Below, in pieces: positions 1 to 6,498 of a stretch of DNA of 20,929 nucleotides. Source of the stretch: DASQDN01 sp035630195. GTDB taxonomy: Bacteria > Acidobacteriota > Terriglobia > Bryobacterales > Bryobacteraceae. The notes under the pieces were generated by a model. That model was not told the DNA's origin and made no database searches. It saw only the letters and a list, made by a program, of their open reading frames with translations. The position numbers and the translations under genes were made by a program. Position 1 is the first letter of the stretch. Each line of letters opens with the position of its first letter. Location of the stretch: NCBI GenBank assembly GCA_035630195.1, contig DASQLD010000457.1, positions 1 to 20,929 on the forward strand, given 5' to 3'.

Positions 1-1
1 G

Positions 2-1735
2 TCGGCACAGAATGTCTACGAAGTTTACGATTCGCTCTCGCATACCAGCGGAGCGCATTCCTGGAAGATTGGCGGCGAATTCCGTCGCACGCAGATCAAC
101 GCTTTTCAGGCGATCGCTCCAAACGCGTTCTTCGTCTTCGCGCCGTCGTTCCCCACGAATGATGCATTCGCGAACTTCCTGCTGGGACGGCCGGTCGTGT
201 TTTACCAAGGACTCGGCGATCTTTCCCGCGGGCTCCGTAATTGGGATTTGGCTTGGTTTGCCCAAGACGAATGGCGCGTTTCACGAAGATTCACTCTCAA
301 CTACGGGATTCGCCATGAAGTGATTACGCCCTTTACGGATGTGCGCGATCGCTTGAACGCTTTTGTTCCAGGCCAACAATCCACCGTTCGACCTGATGCG
401 CCGAAGGGGCTCCTCTTTCCTGGTGACGAAGGTGTCGCGCGCGGTATCGCGCCTATCTATGCGACCGCCTTCATGCCTCGCATCGGGCTTGTCTGGGACC
501 CGTCGGGATCAGGAAATCTCTCCATTCGTGCAGGCTATGCCATCTTCTACGATCCCTTCGGCAATGGTTCCGGCCTCGCCTTCCAAGCTCCTGTAAGTTC
601 ACTCCCGTGGACGCAGTTCAATCAGTTCAGCGGGCCCACGTTGAATTTCTCAAATCCATATGCAGGACGGCCGCGACCTGAACCCAATACATTCGTCCGG
701 CCTTCTACCGTGGTAGCGCTCGATAAGAACGCTCGACCGCCGTACGCCCAGAATTGGAATGTGTCGATCCAGCGTTCGCTCTGGCGCGACTACTTGCTCG
801 AATCGCGGTACGTCGGAACTAAGGGCACTCATCTGCCGAGGAATATCGAGGCCAACCCAGCTGTATATGGCCCGGGAGCAACCGCGCAGAATGCCGATGC
901 GCGCAGGGTTTATGCAAATTGCAGGCCCGACGGCTCGTGCGACTTCACTCACGTCGCACTGCTTTCCTATATAACAAACTCGACGTATCACGCGGCACAG
1001 CTCAGCCTCTCAAAGCGTTATGCTGCAGGGCTGGCATTCAACACTTCTTATTGGTTTTCCAAAACACTCGACTACCTGTCGTCGATCAATATGGGAGGCG
1101 CTGCGGCGCGCCCGCTATCGGGTGAGAACGATATGGCGCAGAATCCTTTTGATCTTCGCGCCGAGCACGGACCCTCGCTATTCGACGCCAAGCATCGCTT
1201 TGTCGCGAGCGGGACCTGGGAACTCCCTGTCGGCGGAAACCTGCGCGGTATCGGGAGGACGCTTTTCCATGGCTGGCAGACGAACGGTATCGTGACTCTC
1301 AGTTCCGGAACGCCTTTCACGGTATATGACAGTGCAAACGTTTCTCTGCAAGGCAGTCATCCTCCTGTATCGGGCTTCTTCGCAAGCCGTCCCGACGTTC
1401 TGACGAATCCGAATGACGGCGCACATACCGTCGAACAGTGGGTCAGCAGATTGGCATTCCGACGACTCAATCCGCAGACCGAAGCCGGACGCTTTGGGAA
1501 CGCCGGACGCAACATCGTACGTGGTCCCGGACTTGCCAATTTTGACGTGTCTGTATTTAAGAGCTTTCGCTGGACGGAAACCCGCCAGCTACAATTCCGC
1601 GCCGAATGTTTCAATGTCGCCAATCACGCCAATTTTGGAATACCTGTTACGGACTTGGCGTCGGCAAACTTCGGGCGGATTCTGGATGCTGGTTCCCCTC
1701 GTTTGCTGCAGTTCGGTCTCAAGTTTCTTTTCTGA
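2..1735 (+). CDS. TonB-dependent receptor, Oar-like, C-terminal part (5' end outside window)
   Basis: Outer-membrane beta-barrel receptor, probably for energised uptake of a sugar, peptide or other large nutrient; the substrate cannot be read from the sequence. The frame is open from base 2, so the 577 residues seen are the C-terminal part. The first in-frame Met (base 197) is internal. Typical signs are the FAQDEWRVSRR-FTLNYGIR strand pair, the AFMPRIGLVWDPSG and IRAGYAIFYDPFG blocks, many alternating aromatic barrel strands, and an end in LLQFGLKFLF with a terminal Phe, as in outer-membrane barrels. Acidobacterial members usually begin with a carboxypeptidase-regulatory domain and a plug, which would lie to the left. 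The next gene starts 12 bases after the stop, so they are probably co-transcribed. Family assignment is firm; substrate unknown. Confidence 0.9.
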   Translation, partial: SAQNVYEVYDSLSHTSGAHSWKIGGEFRRTQINAFQAIAPNAFFVFAPSFPTNDAFANFLLGRPVVFYQGLGDLSRGLRNWDLAWFAQDEWRVSRRFTLNYGIRHEVITPFTDVRDRLNAFVPGQQSTVRPDAPKGLLFPGDEGVARGIAPIYATAFMPRIGLVWDPSGSGNLSIRAGYAIFYDPFGNGSGLAFQAPVSSLPWTQFNQFSGPTLNFSNPYAGRPRPEPNTFVRPSTVVALDKNARPPYAQNWNVSIQRSLWRDYLLESRYVGTKGTHLPRNIEANPAVYGPGATAQNADARRVYANCRPDGSCDFTHVALLSYITNSTYHAAQLSLSKRYAAGLAFNTSYWFSKTLDYLSSINMGGAAARPLSGENDMAQNPFDLRAEHGPSLFDAKHRFVASGTWELPVGGNLRGIGRTLFHGWQTNGIVTLSSGTPFTVYDSANVSLQGSHPPVSGFFASRPDVLTNPNDGAHTVEQWVSRLAFRRLNPQTEAGRFGNAGRNIVRGPGLANFDVSVFKSFRWTETRQLQFRAECFNVANHANFGIPVTDLASANFGRILDAGSPRLLQFGLKFLF

Positions 1736-1747
1736 TTCGGAGTCTAT

Positions 1748-2356
1748 ATGGAACCAATGTTCCTCAAGAGTGTGGAGAACAATCCCGATGCCAAGGGGTC
1801 ATATGCGGAGCTGATCGCCTCCTGTAAGAAGATTGGGGCGCCATTTCCGCAGATCTGGAACTTATTCGCCTTCAAGCCGAGTGCTACGCAGCATCTCGAA
1901 CGGTGGACGCATGAAATCATGCGAGGGCCTTCCCCACTTTCGCCGGGTTTTCGAGAGATGATCGCAGCGCTGACTTCGGCGCGTAATCACTGTCCCTTTT
2001 GACTGAAGTCTCATGCCGCGGTCGCGGCGTACTTGTTGGAAAGTGAGGATACCGTTGCGGCGGTCGTCCATGATATTGAAACGGCGCCGATAACCGATTC
2101 CGAGAAAGCCCTATTGCGTTTTGTGGAGAAAGTGAACCATGATTCACCCACTATCGGACCACCTGACATCGAAATCCTCTACGCGCACGGTTGGACGGAT
2201 GAAGCCATCTACGACGCCATCACCGTCTGTGCGATGTTCAATTTCTTCAACCGGTGGATCGATGCCACTGGCGTGCATGCTATGAGCGATGAGGCCCATC
2301 GAGCAGCCGCGCCGCGAATGGCGCCCGGTTATATACGTACTCCCCCTCCTAAATGA
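1748..2356 (+). CDS. AhpD-like / carboxymuconolactone decarboxylase family peroxidase, predicted selenoprotein (UGA = Sec85)
   Basis: Predicted thiol/selenol peroxidase of the AhpD fold, presumably cytosolic. The frame is open from ATG 1748 (GGAG at 1739-1742, 5-base gap) to TGA 2354-2356 except for one internal TGA at 2000-2002. Read through, it gives 202 residues that are continuous with the family on both sides: before it FREMIAALTSARNHCPF, after it LKSHAAVAAYLLES, and later FNFFNRWIDATGVH. The UGA replaces the second Cys of the family CPFC motif, giving C82-P-F-U85. The residues E70, C82, U85 and H89 have the spacing (12, 3, 4) of E118, C130, C133 and H137 in Mycobacterium tuberculosis AhpD. 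A SECIS-like hairpin follows at once. The final TGA overlaps the start of the MFS gene (ATGA), which suggests translational coupling. Alternatives are a nonsense mutation or a sequencing error at this one codon. The substrate could be an organic peroxide or a lactone; I cannot tell. Confidence 0.85.
2006..2034 (+). promoter_or_regulatory. Candidate bacterial SECIS element after UGA codon
   Basis: A hairpin begins four bases after the in-frame UGA (2000-2002). The upper stem is seven pairs, 2013-2019 with 2024-2030 (AUGCCGC / GCGGCGU, one U-G wobble). The apical loop is GGUC (2020-2023). Below a three-base 5' bulge (CUC, 2010-2012) a second stem of four pairs joins 2006-2009 with 2031-2034. 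The first loop G is 18 bases after the UGA. Known bacterial SECIS elements need a G in the first two loop bases and a UGA-to-loop distance of about 16-37 bases, and the E. coli fdhF element also presents GGUC in its loop at nearly the same distance. The pairing is read directly; the role as a SelB binding site is inferred. Confidence 0.75.
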
Positions 2357-3597
2357 ACGCTACTCAGAGCGCTATCTCAACTCGCCTTCAGCCGGAGCTT
2401 CGGCAGCATTGGCCACTCGTGCTTGCGGCGTCACTAGGAGTGATGGTCAGCTTTGCGAGCGTCTTCATCTACAGCTTCGGGGTACTGCTGAAGCCGCTTT
2501 CCGCCGAGTTCGGCTGGACACGAGGCCAAGTATCGGCAGGATTCAGTATCGCCGCGCTGACGGTGGCATTCGCCTCGCCCATCATAGGACGGTTGGCGGA
2601 CAAGGTCGGAGTGCGACCGGTTATCGCCATCTCAAGCGCGATATTCGGACTGACGTTTGCTTCCCTGGCGATGTTGAGCGGCGCGCTTTGGCAGTTCTAC
2701 ATCGTTCTGTTCCTCATGGGTATCGTTGGAAACGGCACGACGCAACTCCCATGGGCGCGCGCAATCACTTTGCATTTCGATGCCCAGCGCGGGATCGCGC
2801 TTGCCCTAATGATGATGGGCGGCGGGATCGGTTCGATGCTCGTCCCATGGCTGACGGGTCAGCTAGTAGCACAGGCGGGCTGGCGCTCGGCTTACTTCGT
2901 ACTCGGAGTCTCGGCGCTTGTCATTGGTCCGACGCTCGCACTGGCCGCGCTGAAGCGTCAAGATAACCCCATCGACCGGACGACGCCAGCGCAATCATTC
3001 TCCAACCCTGAGAGTCCGCTACGCAATAAACGCTTCCAGGCGCTCCTCGCCGGATTCTTGCTGGTGTCTCTAGGAGCGAACGGGTGTGTCGCCCATTTGG
3101 CCGCACTCCTCACAGATCGAAATATCTCCGTGAGTGCTGCTGCGACTGTTCTCTCCATCCTCGGCGCATCTTCGGTAAGCGGCAGATTATTGACCGGACT
3201 ACTGATCGATCGTTACTTCGCGCCTCGCATCGGATTCGTCTTCGTAGCAGCTTCAGCCGGAGGAATCTTGATGCTGCTGTTTGCCAATGATTTCGTCACG
3301 GCAGCAATCGCCGCCGCCCTCATTGGATTCGCAATGGGAGCGGAAGCAGACGTTTTCCCGTATCTCATCAGCCGCTACATGGGTTTGAAATCCTTCAGCG
3401 AACTATATGGTTACGCCTTCTCCGCTTACGCCGTCGGAGGAGCAACCGGACCTTTGCTGATGGGACTGGCGCACGACAAAACGCAGTCCTATGCGTTACC
3501 GCTGATGGCAGGCGCGGCTGCGACTGCATTAGCGGCGGGATTGTTGCTCACACTGCCCAAATACGACGATGTCGCGATGACGGCAAAGAAAGTATGA
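2353..3597 (+). CDS. Major facilitator superfamily transporter
   Basis: Inner-membrane secondary transporter of 414 residues, the usual MFS length. About twelve hydrophobic segments are visible, the first at about residues 20-45. The loop between helices 2 and 3 carries the MFS motif A form GRLADKVGVRP (79-89). An N-terminal GVLLKPLSAEFGWTRGQVS block and a later GAEADVFPYLISRYMG block recall the oxalate/formate antiporter and monocarboxylate transporter branch, so a small organic acid is a reasonable but unproven substrate. The ATG overlaps the stop of the upstream selenoperoxidase gene by four bases (ATGA), so the two proteins are probably made together. The sigma factor gene starts 34 bases after its stop. 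It may import or export a substrate or product connected with the peroxidase, but the window does not show which. Confidence 0.88.
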   Translation: MNATQSAISTRLQPELRQHWPLVLAASLGVMVSFASVFIYSFGVLLKPLSAEFGWTRGQVSAGFSIAALTVAFASPIIGRLADKVGVRPVIAISSAIFGLTFASLAMLSGALWQFYIVLFLMGIVGNGTTQLPWARAITLHFDAQRGIALALMMMGGGIGSMLVPWLTGQLVAQAGWRSAYFVLGVSALVIGPTLALAALKRQDNPIDRTTPAQSFSNPESPLRNKRFQALLAGFLLVSLGANGCVAHLAALLTDRNISVSAAATVLSILGASSVSGRLLTGLLIDRYFAPRIGFVFVAASAGGILMLLFANDFVTAAIAAALIGFAMGAEADVFPYLISRYMGLKSFSELYGYAFSAYAVGGATGPLLMGLAHDKTQSYALPLMAGAAATALAAGLLLTLPKYDDVAMTAKKV

Positions 3598-3631
3598 ACA
3601 GAACACGATCATACGCAATATTAGAAGAGAG

Positions 3632-4207
3632 ATGGATCTTCCGGCAGACAGCTCACTCTGGTTGGCCCCGCTAAAAGAAACAGCTAGCAATCGACCTTCT
3701 CGGGACCCTGCACTTGAGGAAGAAATCACTACGCTGTTCGATCACTTTCGTAGTCCCTTACTCAGGTATGTGCTGTCATTCGGTCTGTCTGTCTCCGATG
3801 GAGAAGAAGTAATTCAGGACGTATTCCTGTCCCTATTTAGACATTTGCAACAAGGCCGGTCGCGCGAGAATCTACGCGGCTGGATTTTTCGCGTCGCCCA
3901 CAATCTCGCCCTCAAACAGCGATGCGCCCGGAGCCAGGAGGTTCTCGCTGAGCCGGGAGAGCCCGTGCTGACCCAACATGTAGCGCCAGATCCGAATCCG
4001 GAAGAAGCCATGGTCGCCGCTCAGAGAAGGCAGCGGCTTCTCGCCGTTGTGCAAGCTCTGCCGGAGCAGGACCGTTGGTGCCTGCAACTGCGCGCCGAGG
4101 GTGTCCGGTATCGGGAAATCTCAGAAATACTTGGAATCTCGCTTGGATCTATCTCGATTTCGCTCGTTCGGTCGCTGGCGCGCCTGAGTCGCGCCGATGG
4201 AGGCTAA
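3632..4207 (+). CDS. ECF-type RNA polymerase sigma factor
   Basis: Extracytoplasmic-function sigma factor of 191 residues that would redirect RNA polymerase to its own promoter set. Region 2 spans about 33-100, with the core-binding stretch GEEVIQDVFLSLFRHL and the block LRGWIFRVAHNLALKQRC. Region 4 spans about 132-185, with ALPEQDRWCLQLRAEGVRYR and the helix-turn-helix EISEILGISLGSISISLVRS. ATG 3632 is preceded by a purine-rich AGAAGAGAG stretch. The gene sits 34 bases after the MFS gene and 5 bases before an anti-sigma gene, so sigma activity is probably held by that partner. Being behind a TonB receptor recalls FecI/FecR layouts, but the anti-sigma here is a zinc-finger type and not FecR-like. 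ECF subgroup not assigned. Confidence 0.9.
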   Translation: MDLPADSSLWLAPLKETASNRPSRDPALEEEITTLFDHFRSPLLRYVLSFGLSVSDGEEVIQDVFLSLFRHLQQGRSRENLRGWIFRVAHNLALKQRCARSQEVLAEPGEPVLTQHVAPDPNPEEAMVAAQRRQRLLAVVQALPEQDRWCLQLRAEGVRYREISEILGISLGSISISLVRSLARLSRADGG

Positions 4208-4212
4208 GAGTC

Positions 4213-5022
4213 ATGCGACGCGGAGAATTCCATATCTCTGACGAGGTCTTGCTCCAAGTTTTGGACGGCGAATTGGAGCCGGCCAGAAGAAGAGAAGTCG
4301 ACGCGCATCTTGCATCGTGCTGGACCTGCAGGACAAGGATGAATGAACTGAACAGCGCAATCGCTGGATTCATTCGGATTCACCAGGAGAGCATCGATCC
4401 GACGCTCCCTCCGCCTGACGGTGCTAAAGCGCTCCTGAAATTACGGATGGCCCAGCTATCGACTGAATCGCTTGCCCGGCAGCGCTATTCCAGAATAATC
4501 TTGGCTACCGTTGCTGCCTTGGTGATAGTCATCGTTTTCGCCATACCCCGGGCTCTCGAAGTACGGCAACATTCAGTGAAGAATCAAATCGTTCCAGATC
4601 CCTCGCTCACTCCTGGAGCAACGCTTCCCGTGACCAGGAACGAGGTTTGTTCGGAAACATCTATTGAGACCGTCCGAATTGTACCGGCCAGTGTTGCTCG
4701 ACAGGTATTCGCCTCCTACGGCATTCACGAACCAAAGCCTCGAGCCTACGAGTTGGATTATCTGATTACTCCGGCTCTGGGAGGCGGCGATAACATTCGG
4801 AATTTCTGGCCTCAGCCATACGGAGCTCCTGTGTGGAACGCTCACGTGAAGGACGCGCTCGAGGACCGATTGCATCGTTTGGTTTGCTCGGGAGAACTAG
4901 ACCTCGCAACGGCACAGCGCGATATTGCCCAGGATTGGACGGCTGCTTACAAGAAGTACTTCGTGACGGATCGCCCACTGCCGGAGCACTCGAGATTTGT
5001 GAAAGACCGGCCCTGGGAATAA
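4213..5022 (+). CDS. Zinc-finger anti-sigma factor fused to an HNH-like outer domain
   Basis: Predicted membrane-bound anti-sigma factor of 269 residues. Residues 1-50 form a zf-HC2 anti-sigma domain with H32-x3-C36-x2-C39. One transmembrane helix lies at about 94-112. Residues 145-250 would then be outside the membrane and match a domain seen in stand-alone bacterial proteins: a Cys after a short lead, VFASYGI, YELDYLITPALGG, N-x2-NFWPQPY, KDALEDRLHRLVCSGELDL and DWTAAYKKYF. In those relatives, as I recall them, the core reads ...DHLI..., resembling an HNH nuclease; here the His is Tyr (D182-Y183), so nuclease activity is unlikely and a sensor or binding role is inferred. The chosen ATG has GGAGG at 4199-4203, overlapping the end of the sigma gene. 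A longer frame from 4075 would run through the sigma gene and lacks domain support. C146 and C225 could form a disulfide. Confidence 0.8.
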   Translation: MRRGEFHISDEVLLQVLDGELEPARRREVDAHLASCWTCRTRMNELNSAIAGFIRIHQESIDPTLPPPDGAKALLKLRMAQLSTESLARQRYSRIILATVAALVIVIVFAIPRALEVRQHSVKNQIVPDPSLTPGATLPVTRNEVCSETSIETVRIVPASVARQVFASYGIHEPKPRAYELDYLITPALGGGDNIRNFWPQPYGAPVWNAHVKDALEDRLHRLVCSGELDLATAQRDIAQDWTAAYKKYFVTDRPLPEHSRFVKDRPWE

Positions 5023-5031
5023 GCGACTAGT

Positions 5032-5739
5032 TCACTTCGATGAAACACGTATCTTCGAGTACCAACCAACGGTAAGGCGGCTGAGATCAATTCGTCCGCC
5101 GACGTTTATTGGTATACCGCTCAACGCGGCAAGATCACTCTTATCGATTACCGTAGTGAAGGTCTCGCCCGACTCGCCTGCTAACGACACCCGAATGGCA
5201 GCCTCATCCGTCACTCCAACATTCTCGGGATACTCAAAGATCGCCCAGCCTTCGAGTTCTGTCTTTGGCGGAACGGCCGCTCCGGTGTTCACTTCTAGAC
5301 TGACAGAACCGGTCTTCGATTCCGGAGCTATCAGCGGTTGAAGCGCGTCGGGGCTGAAACCGAAATAAGGAGTGTGCGTGTTGCTGAATGGAATTCGTGT
5401 CAGTTCCACCCACTTTCCGTCTATGTTCATCGCAGCCGAATGGTTCCCGAGTTTTACAGGATCGCCGGTGTTGTTCTTCGCGCGAACGTAAACGGCGAGA
5501 TTAGTGGGAGACAAGCTGTCCCCGTTGTTCGCCCCGTAGGCTATCCAAAATCCGGAACCGGAATCCCGCGATCGCGCCTTTAAAACTTTACTGATCGAAA
5601 CAGAAACTTTTGGCCTCGATCCGGTCCCCGACAATGCGTCGGAGCGTTTGCTCGGTTTGAGCAGTAGATATGCGGCAGCGAAAACACACAGCAACGCCGC
5701 AAAAATGCCCGCGAGTCGCTTCATCGGAAAAGGCGCCAT
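5032..5739 (-). CDS. Membrane-anchored or secreted protein of unknown function
   Basis: I do not recognise the family. The product, about 235 residues from ATG 5739 or 230 from ATG 5724 (MKRLAGIF), starts with a basic end and one hydrophobic segment (LAGIFAALLCVFAAAYLLL), so it is either a signal peptide or an N-terminal anchor. The rest is soluble and rich in beta-type sequence with few charged helices (VYVRAKNNTGDPVKLGN; FEYPENVGVT), perhaps an immunoglobulin-like fold such as those in DUF4352-type lipoproteins; this is a guess from sequence texture. No Cys lipobox is visible. The frame stays open to 5781, but that part is the 3' half of a tRNA and is not coding. Neither start has a good Shine-Dalgarno. 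Its stop faces that of the anti-sigma gene with only 9 bases between them. Confidence 0.65.
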   Translation of the reverse strand: MAPFPMKRLAGIFAALLCVFAAAYLLLKPSKRSDALSGTGSRPKVSVSISKVLKARSRDSGSGFWIAYGANNGDSLSPTNLAVYVRAKNNTGDPVKLGNHSAAMNIDGKWVELTRIPFSNTHTPYFGFSPDALQPLIAPESKTGSVSLEVNTGAAVPPKTELEGWAIFEYPENVGVTDEAAIRVSLAGESGETFTTVIDKSDLAALSGIPINVGGRIDLSRLTVGWYSKIRVSSK

Positions 5740-5747
5740 AGTGGGCG

Positions 5748-5823
5748 TGGTGGGCCCTGTAGGATTTGAACCTACGACCAAGGGATTATGAGTCCCCTGC
5801 TCTGACCGCTGAGCTAAGGGCCC
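5748..5823 (-). tRNA. ileX: tRNA-Ile2 (anticodon CAU, read as lysidine-AU), CCA encoded
   Basis: The reverse strand folds as a complete tRNA. The acceptor stem is GGGCCCU/AGGGCCC with discriminator A and genomic CCA (5748-5750). The D arm is GCUC...GAGC, the anticodon loop is CUCAUAA with CAU at 5790-5788, and the T arm is GUAGG-UUCAAAU-CCUAC. CAU alone could mean Met or Ile2, but the overall sequence closely follows the E. coli tRNA-Ile2 pattern (CUUAGCUCAG..., GACUCAUAAUC...UUGGUCG). Position 34 would then be turned into lysidine by TilS, so that it reads AUA. The discriminator and the seven-pair acceptor stem are intact. It lies directly in front of the unknown anchored protein gene, so one transcript may carry both. 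Confidence 0.93.
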
Positions 5824-6092
5824 GAACTAAATGATCACGTACTAACCACAAAGCGAGCGAAACGAAAGACTTCACAATAGTGGTTTCACTACAACCAACA
5901 TTCTAGCCCCTCGCAGCCGCCCTATTGCGCTTCGGCCAACGCCCAATCTAGACTGGCAGCCTCCTCCTGCTCGATTGCGAAGGCTTCAAGTCTCGCTCAA
6001 TCATTCGAGTTACCGGTTCTTTACGGGTTTCTCGGCAGGTATATTGCCATAGCCTCCGTCCTGCGCTGGCGAGCCCGCCACCACAACTTCCG

Positions 6093-6431
6093 TTACTGCT
6101 TCTCCCAACTCCCGGGCATGGCGGGAACGTAATACCAGCGCGAACTTGTATTTCCATCCTCCGTGCGCACGGTTAAATGTGCCCAGGGACCCGACGTATT
6201 GTTAACCGTAGCCACCCACGTAATAGTACTCGGAACGGTCCATGTCGTGAATCGCCAGCTTGAACCCGATGCGAAACCCTCGGGCAGTGCGGGTGTATTC
6301 GTGACAAAAACCGGTAGCGGAGAACCCGTTCCGATCTGGGCAGTCGACTGCGCCTGGCTGCGTTGAGCCTGGGAAATAACGCCGAACAAAGCCAGCATCA
6401 GCAAGGCAATGCCTATCTTCAATTGACTCAT
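6093..6431 (-). CDS. Small exported protein of unknown function
   Basis: Family not recognised. From ATG 6431 the product has 112 residues and begins MSQLKIGIALLMLALFGVIS, a clear signal peptide with likely cleavage near residues 22-28 in the SQAQRSQAQS stretch. The mature part, about 85 residues, is rich in Thr, Ser and Trp (SSWRFTTWTVPSTITWVATV) and looks like a small all-beta domain. It has no Cys, so no disulfide and no lipobox. The frame extends upstream to 6545, but that part overlaps the end of the ECF42 gene and has no signal sequence, so 6431 is preferred; no strong Shine-Dalgarno is seen. It follows the ECF42 stop by 67 bases on the same strand and might belong to that transcript. 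Confidence 0.6.
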   Translation of the reverse strand: MSQLKIGIALLMLALFGVISQAQRSQAQSTAQIGTGSPLPVFVTNTPALPEGFASGSSWRFTTWTVPSTITWVATVNNTSGPWAHLTVRTEDGNTSSRWYYVPAMPGSWEKQ

Positions 6432-6498
6432 TAGTCTATTGACGCGGATGGCTTCGCGTCTGTGCATTTTTTTGGAGTTCGGCGCGCTCGTCCACCGC

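Noticed and set aside
2033..2356. Separate short gene starting at TTG 2033 after the TGA
   Set aside because: No Shine-Dalgarno, and its sequence is the C-terminal half of the AhpD family in the same frame as the part before the TGA. One read-through gene explains both.
1748..2356. Pseudogene with a nonsense mutation
   Set aside because: Both halves are otherwise intact with no frameshift, the stop is UGA and falls exactly on the redox Cys, and a SECIS-like hairpin follows. It remains possible, but is less likely.
2289..2966. 225-residue + strand open frame
   Set aside because: Out-of-frame shadow of the AhpD-like and MFS genes; Arg-rich with no domain.
4075..4212. Extended N-terminus of the anti-sigma factor
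   Set aside because: Lies within the sigma gene and encodes no family sequence; ATG 4213 has GGAGG in front.
5740..5781. Upstream part of the unknown anchored protein's frame
   Set aside because: It translates the 3' half of the tRNA; this is not credible as protein.
5878..5891. Five-pair inverted repeat TAGTG-GTTT-CACTA upstream of the tRNA
   Set aside because: Short and AT-containing; could be an operator but nothing else supports it.
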